This document shows, one piece after another, positions 59,582 to 64,000 of a DNA stretch of 64,000 nt. Every line of letters begins with the position of its first letter. Within the stretch, counting starts at the first letter, position 1. The notes below the pieces were generated by a model. It had not been told where the DNA came from. It worked only from the letters and a program-made list of their open reading frames with translations, and searched no databases. The DNA is from Falsirhodobacter sp051195255 (lineage in GTDB: Bacteria > Pseudomonadota > Alphaproteobacteria > Rhodobacterales > Rhodobacteraceae): NCBI RefSeq assembly GCF_051195255.1, contig NZ_JBNJLK010000008.1, forward strand, positions 1 through 64,000, given 5' to 3'. Made by a program: the position numbers and the translations under genes.

Positions 59582-59875
59582 ATGCGGCCCGTGATGCGCC
59601 TGGACAAATGGCTGGTTCAGGCGCGTTTCTTCAAGACCCGCGCGATTGCCCTGGCCGAGGTCGAGGCCGGGCATGTGCGGATCAACGGCACGAAGACGCG
59701 CAAGCCGTCCAGCGGCGTCGGGGCCGGGGACGCGCTGACCTTTCCGCAAGGCGGTCGGATCCGGGTGATCCGCGTGATGGACCTTCCGATCCGCCGGGGA
59801 CCCGCGTCCGAAGCGCAAGCGCTTTACGTCGATCTGACGGAGGATGTTCCCCTGGGTGAAGACGAGGCGGAATGA
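59582..59875 (+). CDS. S4 domain RNA-binding protein (Hsp15/HslR-like)
   Basis: 97 aa. MRLDKWLVQARFFKTRAIALAEVEAGHVRING is the S4 motif, then KTRKPSSGVGAGDALTF. Homologue Hsp15 binds 50S subunits carrying a nascent chain; function here is by homology. Start at 59582 lies one base past the helicase stop, so both are coupled. A terminator follows. Confidence 0.9.
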   Translation: MRPVMRLDKWLVQARFFKTRAIALAEVEAGHVRINGTKTRKPSSGVGAGDALTFPQGGRIRVIRVMDLPIRRGPASEAQALYVDLTEDVPLGEDEAE

Positions 59876-59886
59876 CTTTCCTGCAG

Positions 59887-59919
59887 GACCGGCGGCCATG
59901 TGGCACCGGTCTTTCCTTT
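59887..59919 (+). terminator. Likely terminator after the S4-domain gene
   Basis: GACCGG (59887-59892) pairs with CCGGTC (59906-59911) around an inner GCCA-TG-TGGC (59895-59904), followed by TTTCCTTTT. Confidence 0.65.
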
Positions 59920-59989
59920 TGCTGGGCGCTTGCCCTTTTCCCGCGCGGGGAATAGGTAACGTGCCACCAGCCGCAAGCGGATATTCGTT

Positions 59990-60328
59990 ATGACCTATGT
60001 CGTCACCGACAACTGCATCGCCTGCAAATACACCGACTGCGTGGAGGTGTGTCCGGTCGACTGCTTCTATGAAGGCGTGAACACCTTGGTGATTCACCCG
60101 GATGAATGCATCGATTGCGGCGTGTGCGAACCCGAATGCCCGGCCGACGCCATCCGCCCCGACACGGAGCCGGCGATGGACGAGTGGGTGGAGTTCAACC
60201 GCAAGTTCTCGCTGCAGTGGCCGGTCATCACCCAGAAGCGCGATCCGCTGCCGGAAGCCGCGGAACGTGACGGCGAAACCGGCAAGCTGGAGAAGTATTT
60301 CATCGCGGAGCCGGGCGAGGGTAACTGA
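59990..60328 (+). CDS. fdxA: 7Fe ferredoxin
   Basis: 112 aa. C-terminal 4Fe-4S and N-terminal 3Fe-4S/4Fe-4S ligand sets: NCIACKYTDCVEVCPVDCFYEG and ECIDCGVCEPECPADAI. The pattern matches FdxA (FdII type). Electron partner unknown. Stands alone between the S4 terminator and the structured leader of carD. Confidence 0.95.
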   Translation: MTYVVTDNCIACKYTDCVEVCPVDCFYEGVNTLVIHPDECIDCGVCEPECPADAIRPDTEPAMDEWVEFNRKFSLQWPVITQKRDPLPEAAERDGETGKLEKYFIAEPGEGN

Positions 60329-60440
60329 CCTTTGCAAGGCGGCGGTTGGAAACGGCGCGATTCTGTGGTATGACGGTGTCACAACAGTCGCGGAACCGGC
60401 AAATGCGCCCTTCTGCATGTGACGCGGAGACCTTGTTCCA

Positions 60441-60496
60441 ACGACAAATCTTCCCCCTTGTCCCCCCGAAATTCGTTTCGGGCGGATATTTGTCGT
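60441..60496 (+). promoter_or_regulatory. Nested hairpins in the carD leader
   Basis: Outer arms ACGACAAAT (60441-60449) and ATTTGTCGT (60488-60496) are exact complements. Between them CCCGAAA-TTCG-TTTCGGG (60465-60482) is a perfect 7-bp stem with a UUCG-type tetraloop. The structure ends 26 nt before the carD ATG. No U-run follows, so it is more likely a leader or mRNA-stability element than a terminator of fdxA. Confidence 0.6.
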
Positions 60497-60522
60497 CGGT
60501 CAGGTGAAATACGAGGAATCGA

Positions 60523-61032
60523 ATGACCAAGACCAAAAAGCCCGAATACCGCCCGGATGATTTCGTCGTCTATCCCGCGCATGGCGTGGGAAAGATCATC
60601 TCGATCGAGGAGCAGGAAATCGCGGGCATCAAGCTCGAACTGTTCGTGATCTCGTTCGAGAAGGACAAGATGACGTTGCGCGTGCCCACGCACAAGGCGA
60701 CGGAAATCGGGATGCGGTCGCTGTCGGATCCGGACGTGGTCGCGCGGGCGCTGGACACGCTGAAGGGCAAGGCGCGCGTGAAGCGGGCCATGTGGTCGCG
60801 TCGGGCGCAGGAATACGAACAGAAGATCAACTCGGGCGATTTGATGTCGATCGCCGAAGTGGTGCGCGACCTGCACCGGTCGGACGATCAGCGTGAACAG
60901 TCCTATTCGGAACGTCAGCTGTACGAATCGGCGCTGGAGCGTTTGACTCGTGAAGTGGCCGCGGTGTCGGGCACCGACGAGGCTGGGGCGCAAAAGCAGG
61001 TGGACGACGTTCTGCTGTCGCGCGCGGCCTGA
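60523..61032 (+). CDS. carD: CarD family transcriptional regulator
   Basis: 169 aa. N-terminal RNA polymerase-interaction (Tudor-like) domain from DDFVVYPAHGVGKIISIEEQEIAG, with LELFVISFEKDKMTLRVPTHKA; then a helical DNA-binding domain (RAMWSRRAQEYEQKINSGDL, SYSERQLYESALERL). In Rhodobacter sphaeroides CarD activates many promoters lacking the usual -7 T, including ribosomal ones. GAGGAATCG precedes the ATG. A strong terminator follows. Confidence 0.95.
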   Translation: MTKTKKPEYRPDDFVVYPAHGVGKIISIEEQEIAGIKLELFVISFEKDKMTLRVPTHKATEIGMRSLSDPDVVARALDTLKGKARVKRAMWSRRAQEYEQKINSGDLMSIAEVVRDLHRSDDQREQSYSERQLYESALERLTREVAAVSGTDEAGAQKQVDDVLLSRAA

Positions 61033-61056
61033 ACGGCCTGTCGTTTCGTGTATGCA

Positions 61057-61082
61057 AGCCGCGGCCCCGCGCCGCGGCTTTT
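61057..61082. terminator. Bidirectional terminator between carD and the PilP-like gene
   Basis: AGCCGCGGC (61057-61065) and GCCGCGGCT (61071-61079) form a perfect 9-bp stem with loop CCCGC, then TTTT on the plus strand. It also sits 5 nt past the stop of the convergent gene. Confidence 0.88.
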
Positions 61083-61087
61083 GCATG

Positions 61088-63436
61088 TCAGCCCGGCATG
61101 TTCAGGGCGTAAAGCTGGTTGCCCTTGCGATAGTGGACGGCGTTTTCGGTGATGGCGGCGACGACGCCACCGTCGATGCGGTCACCCACGCGAAGGCGGC
61201 TGATGCGCCCGTTGGTGCCGCGCACAAGGGCGGTGCGGTTCGACGATTTGCCGGTGATGCTGATGACGTTGGTCTGGCCCAGGGGCATGGCGTCCTGTTC
61301 GGTCGCCTGCTGCGCGACCGAAGCGCGGGTGGGGATGCGGGGGGCCGTCGGCGTCGGTTCGGCCTTGGCCACCCGCGCGGGCTGACGCGGTGCCGTCACG
61401 GGCGCTGGCGGGGCGGCGGCAGGGGCGGGCGCGGCCTGCTGCACCGGCGGGGGGGGCGGAGGGGCTTCCAGCGCCGCCGCCAGCGCCGCGTTGACCGAGG
61501 CGCGCGACACGCCCGAGGGCCGCATCTGGGGCCGTTGGGACACGGCCACCGCAAGCTCCGTTCCGCGTTCCTGGGGTGCTGCCGTGATGGCCGCATTGGC
61601 CGCCATTTCCGGACGGATCAACGGGCGGGGGCTGGCGTCCAGTCCGCCTTCCTCATCCACCGCTTCGGCCATTTCCTCTTCGGTGGGGGCCAGATCCTCG
61701 GGGCGCAGGCGGGGACGCATCTCTGAAATGGCAGAGGCTGCGTCCGTGACAACGGACGCAGCCTCGGAAGCCGGTTCTTCGACGGTGGCCACGGGAAGCG
61801 CGGGGCGAGCGCGTGGCGTCACCTGCGCCAGACGTCGGTCTGGATCGGGCGGGGCCGTGTCCGCCTGGGCCAGAAGCAGGGCCGGCGGAGGCGCCACGGC
61901 CTGCGCCAGGATGACCGTGGCCGGCCGATCGTCCGCCGTCGCCCGGTAGACATGCGCCGTCTGGACCACGTACGGCGGCGGCGCGTCCTGCGTCAATGAA
62001 GCCGCGATCAAAGTCGCCGGGGCCGTCGCGGCCTCGGCCATGGAGATCATGGCCATTGGGCGGGTCGACACGCCGGCCTGAGCCGCCTTGGGCGCGGCCC
62101 CTTCAAGGAAATAGGAGGAGAAGGCCGCCGCCACCGCCAGCGCCAGAAGCAGAAGCACCGTCAGCACTATGCCCATCAGGCGGGGCTTCACGCGCTCCCC
62201 AGAGGGGCGGCCGGTCGCGGCAGGCTTGGGCCGGCGCTGCGTGACCCGCAACGGAGGCGGCGTCATGTCCGTGCGGGCGGATTTCGGGGCGAAATCCACG
62301 AACGGTGCTTCGTTGGCGGCCGAGGTGACGCGCGGCGTCAAGCGGTTGGACTTGGCTTCCACACGGCGCACGGGCGCCGGGCCGCGTTCGGCGCGCAGGG
62401 TCGGCTTGGCGGTGAAGGACGGATGCTCGAACACCGGAAGGGGGGCCGCGACGGAAGCCGCGGGCGCTTCGGGAATGGGCCGCGGCTCCGGCTCCGCCTC
62501 GGGCGGGGCGGGGGGCGGCGTGGGTTCGGACTCGTACAACTCCGGCTCCGGCTCGAACGGCTCTGGTTCGGGCAGGTAGCGGGCGGTTTCCGGTTCCGGC
62601 TCGGGAAGATAGCGGGATGTTTCGGGTTCCGGCTCCGGCAGGTCCACGTAATGCTGTTCGGGTTCGGGTTCGGGTTCCGGAAGGGATACGGGTTCGTCTT
62701 CCGGAAGGGACACGCGTTCGACGAACGTCTCCTCCACGGGCATCGCTTCCGCCACCGCAGGGGCCGGCTCCGGTTCCGGCTCTTCCGTCAAGGGTTCGGG
62801 AGTCGTTTCGAACGGCTCCGCTACCGCTTCGGCGGGGGGGACGTCGTCCTTGACGACAGGGGGAACCTCCTGTTCCACCGGCTCGTCCCACAGGTCGACG
62901 GGTTCGGCGGCCACCGAGCGCAGAAGCAATGCGTCGCGTTCCACAACGTCGCCGTTCACGAAACGGGGCGCGACCATCGTGGTGCCGAACCACGGTTCCT
63001 CGGGGAGGCGGCCTTCGGGGGACAGGGCGGTGAACGCCACGGGGTTGAAGCCGTGATCGGTGGCAAAGCCCTCCACCTCGTGCAGAGTTTCGCGGGCGAC
63101 GATGGCCAGATGCGCCTGCCCGTCCCGCAATTCGCGGTCATACACCAGTTCGGACACGTCGTAGGGGGTCCGCCCCTCCAGCGCCTCCAGGATGCTGGCG
63201 TCGTGATCGTCCCCCTCGATCCGAACGGTGGTGTACAGGATCTGCGAGGTGGGAATGGCCAGCTTCGTGACCAACGTCCCCTCGGCCAGCCCCTCGGCGC
63301 GGGCGCGCAGGTCGGACAGGCGTTCGGCCAGATCGGGATCGTCCAGCGCCACCGTGTCGATCGGCGTCCAGCCGTCCTGCCGATGCAGGAGCGTCACGGT
63401 TTCTTCGCTGAAGACAAGGGCAAAAGCGGGGATCAT
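61088..63436 (-). CDS. Fusion of a PilM/GspL-like domain to a PilP/GspC-like domain
   Basis: 782 aa. Residues about 1-160 (MIPAFALVFSEETVTLL, ILYTTVRIEGDDHDASILEAL, VARETLHEVEGFATDHG) look like the cytoplasmic PilM/GspL fold. Then comes a Pro/Glu-rich repeat region (about 190-330), a membrane helix (421-443, MGIVLTVLLLLALAVAAA), an Ala/Pro-rich periplasmic stretch, and a C-terminal PilP/GspC-type domain (SITGKSSNRTALVRG, RLRVGDRIDGGVVAAITEN). No other pilus or secretion gene is nearby. One protein thus appears to join modules normally in separate subunits. Domain assignment is by eye. Confidence 0.7.
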   Translation of the reverse strand: MIPAFALVFSEETVTLLHRQDGWTPIDTVALDDPDLAERLSDLRARAEGLAEGTLVTKLAIPTSQILYTTVRIEGDDHDASILEALEGRTPYDVSELVYDRELRDGQAHLAIVARETLHEVEGFATDHGFNPVAFTALSPEGRLPEEPWFGTTMVAPRFVNGDVVERDALLLRSVAAEPVDLWDEPVEQEVPPVVKDDVPPAEAVAEPFETTPEPLTEEPEPEPAPAVAEAMPVEETFVERVSLPEDEPVSLPEPEPEPEQHYVDLPEPEPETSRYLPEPEPETARYLPEPEPFEPEPELYESEPTPPPAPPEAEPEPRPIPEAPAASVAAPLPVFEHPSFTAKPTLRAERGPAPVRRVEAKSNRLTPRVTSAANEAPFVDFAPKSARTDMTPPPLRVTQRRPKPAATGRPSGERVKPRLMGIVLTVLLLLALAVAAAFSSYFLEGAAPKAAQAGVSTRPMAMISMAEAATAPATLIAASLTQDAPPPYVVQTAHVYRATADDRPATVILAQAVAPPPALLLAQADTAPPDPDRRLAQVTPRARPALPVATVEEPASEAASVVTDAASAISEMRPRLRPEDLAPTEEEMAEAVDEEGGLDASPRPLIRPEMAANAAITAAPQERGTELAVAVSQRPQMRPSGVSRASVNAALAAALEAPPPPPPVQQAAPAPAAAPPAPVTAPRQPARVAKAEPTPTAPRIPTRASVAQQATEQDAMPLGQTNVISITGKSSNRTALVRGTNGRISRLRVGDRIDGGVVAAITENAVHYRKGNQLYALNMPG
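62541..62670 (-). repeat. Pro-Glu repeat tract in the PilM/PilP-like gene
   Basis: A 33-bp unit encoding R-Y-L-P-E-P-E-P-E-T-(A/S) occurs about twice in tandem, with degenerate LPEPEPE units on either side. The negative, extended segment probably spans a distance or binds basic partners. Repeat length may vary among strains. Confidence 0.7.
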
Positions 63437-63586
63437 GGGGTGGTCTGCTCTGTCGCAAGGGGGCGGGAGTTGACCTCCCATTCTGCCAAGGATGTTAAAG
63501 CAGCTTTCTGCCGAGGGAAAGAAGAACGCGTGGGCTCCGGCAATTTCACGCTATGTTGGCCGCAGACACGCATGAAGGAGCGCGGA

Positions 63587-64000
63587 ATGAACACGTTGAA
63601 GGCCATGTTGCTGGGCACCCTCCTGGCCGCACCGACGTTGGCGGTGGCCGATCACATCACGGTCACGGGCGAGGGGCAGGTCGCCGCCGCGCCGGACATG
63701 GCTACCCTGATGCTGGGCGTGACGGCGCAAGGCGCCACGGCGACCGAGGCGATGCAGGCCAACGCCACGCAGCTGACGGCCGTGATGGACCGGCTGAAAG
63801 CGGCGGGCATCGCCGACGCCGACATCCAGACCACCGGCCTGCAACTGAACCCCAACTGGACGCAGGCGGAAAATCAGGCCCGCCGCATTGATGGCTACAC
63901 CGCCGACAACATGCTGACCGTCCGCCTGCGCAAGATCGACGGCTTGGGCGAAGTTCTGGACACGGTGGTGGCCGACGGGGCCAACACGCTGAACGGCATC
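63587..64000 (+). CDS. SIMPL domain protein, cut by the window edge
   Basis: The ATG at 63587 has AAGGAGCGCGGA upstream and opens a frame that runs past the window end (138 codons visible). Signal peptide MNTLKAMLLGTLLAAPTLAVA, then the mature start DHITVTGEGQVAAAPDMATLML, which is the SIMPL/DUF541 pattern (ITVTGEG...). SIMPL proteins are periplasmic or outer-membrane related with unclear function, often linked to oxidative stress. The C terminus is missing. Confidence 0.85.
   Translation, partial: MNTLKAMLLGTLLAAPTLAVADHITVTGEGQVAAAPDMATLMLGVTAQGATATEAMQANATQLTAVMDRLKAAGIADADIQTTGLQLNPNWTQAENQARRIDGYTADNMLTVRLRKIDGLGEVLDTVVADGANTLNGI

Noticed and set aside
1..64000. Prophage, insertion sequence, integron or CRISPR content
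   Set aside because: No transposase, integrase, phage structural gene, terminal inverted repeats with target duplication or regularly spaced repeats were seen.

Overview
The window is about 64 kb of a high-GC (mid-60s percent) alphaproteobacterial chromosome, almost certainly Rhodobacteraceae. The evidence is mutually consistent: a split, circularly permuted tmRNA with the tag ANDNRAPMAVAA; a DUF1476 protein (the Paracoccus-type zeta inhibitor of F1-ATPase); a GTTC-N7-GTTC LexA box; PhaR; an AcuI-type acrylyl-CoA reductase; an SspB of the alpha type; and CarD. No phage, insertion sequence, CRISPR array, rRNA or tRNA was seen. It reads as core chromosome with tight, often overlapping genes rather than a genomic island.

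Layout. 0.3-3 kb: parE and a glutathione S-transferase on the minus strand. 3-11 kb: MATE exporter, rpiA, gor, the membrane quality-control pair hflK-hflC, a DegP/Do protease, a small lipoprotein and a 2Fe-2S ferredoxin. 11-18 kb: phaR, a radical-SAM gene behind a LexA box, the zeta subunit, purC-purS, small membrane and hydrolase genes, glyA and nadK. 18-25 kb: malic enzyme maeB divergent from a nucleoside salvage operon cdd-deoA-deoB-(degenerate adenosine-deaminase-like gene)-upp. 25-28.9 kb: thymidine kinase with a membrane protein resembling an inactive M48 peptidase, a DEAD-box helicase and purQ. 28.9-35.2 kb: a DctB/DctD-like two-component pair, a frameshifted lipoprotein gene and RNase E. 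35-39 kb: ccdA, fumC with two tiny companions, sspB and ssrA, DUF3140. 39-45 kb: an orphan polyamine-type binding protein, acuI, a photolyase with an early stop, cyclopropane fatty acid synthase and a NUDIX hydrolase. 45-51 kb: thrS, two alpha/beta hydrolases, and an ATP-dependent DNA ligase with its nuclease. 51-55 kb: a four-gene ATP-grasp / alpha-E / transglutaminase / Anbu-proteasome operon. 55-64 kb: lysophospholipase-like and SCP2 genes, TPR protein, SUV3-type helicase, S4 protein, fdxA, carD, a PilM-to-PilP-like fusion protein and the start of a SIMPL-domain protein.

Themes. Protein and RNA quality control recur: HflKC, DegP, tmRNA next to its ClpXP adaptor SspB, RNase E, two RNA helicases and Anbu. 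DNA repair recurs too: photolyase, LexA-boxed radical SAM, ligase and nuclease. The least understood system here is the ATP-grasp/alpha-E/transglutaminase/Anbu operon. The most unusual single genes are the adenosine-deaminase-like protein that has lost every recognisable zinc and catalytic motif, the DctD-like activator without a GAFTGA loop, and the photolyase interrupted by a TGA 31 codons before its apparent natural end.

Limits: all homology statements rest on recognised motifs and family knowledge; no search or folding program was run. Domain and residue positions are approximate.
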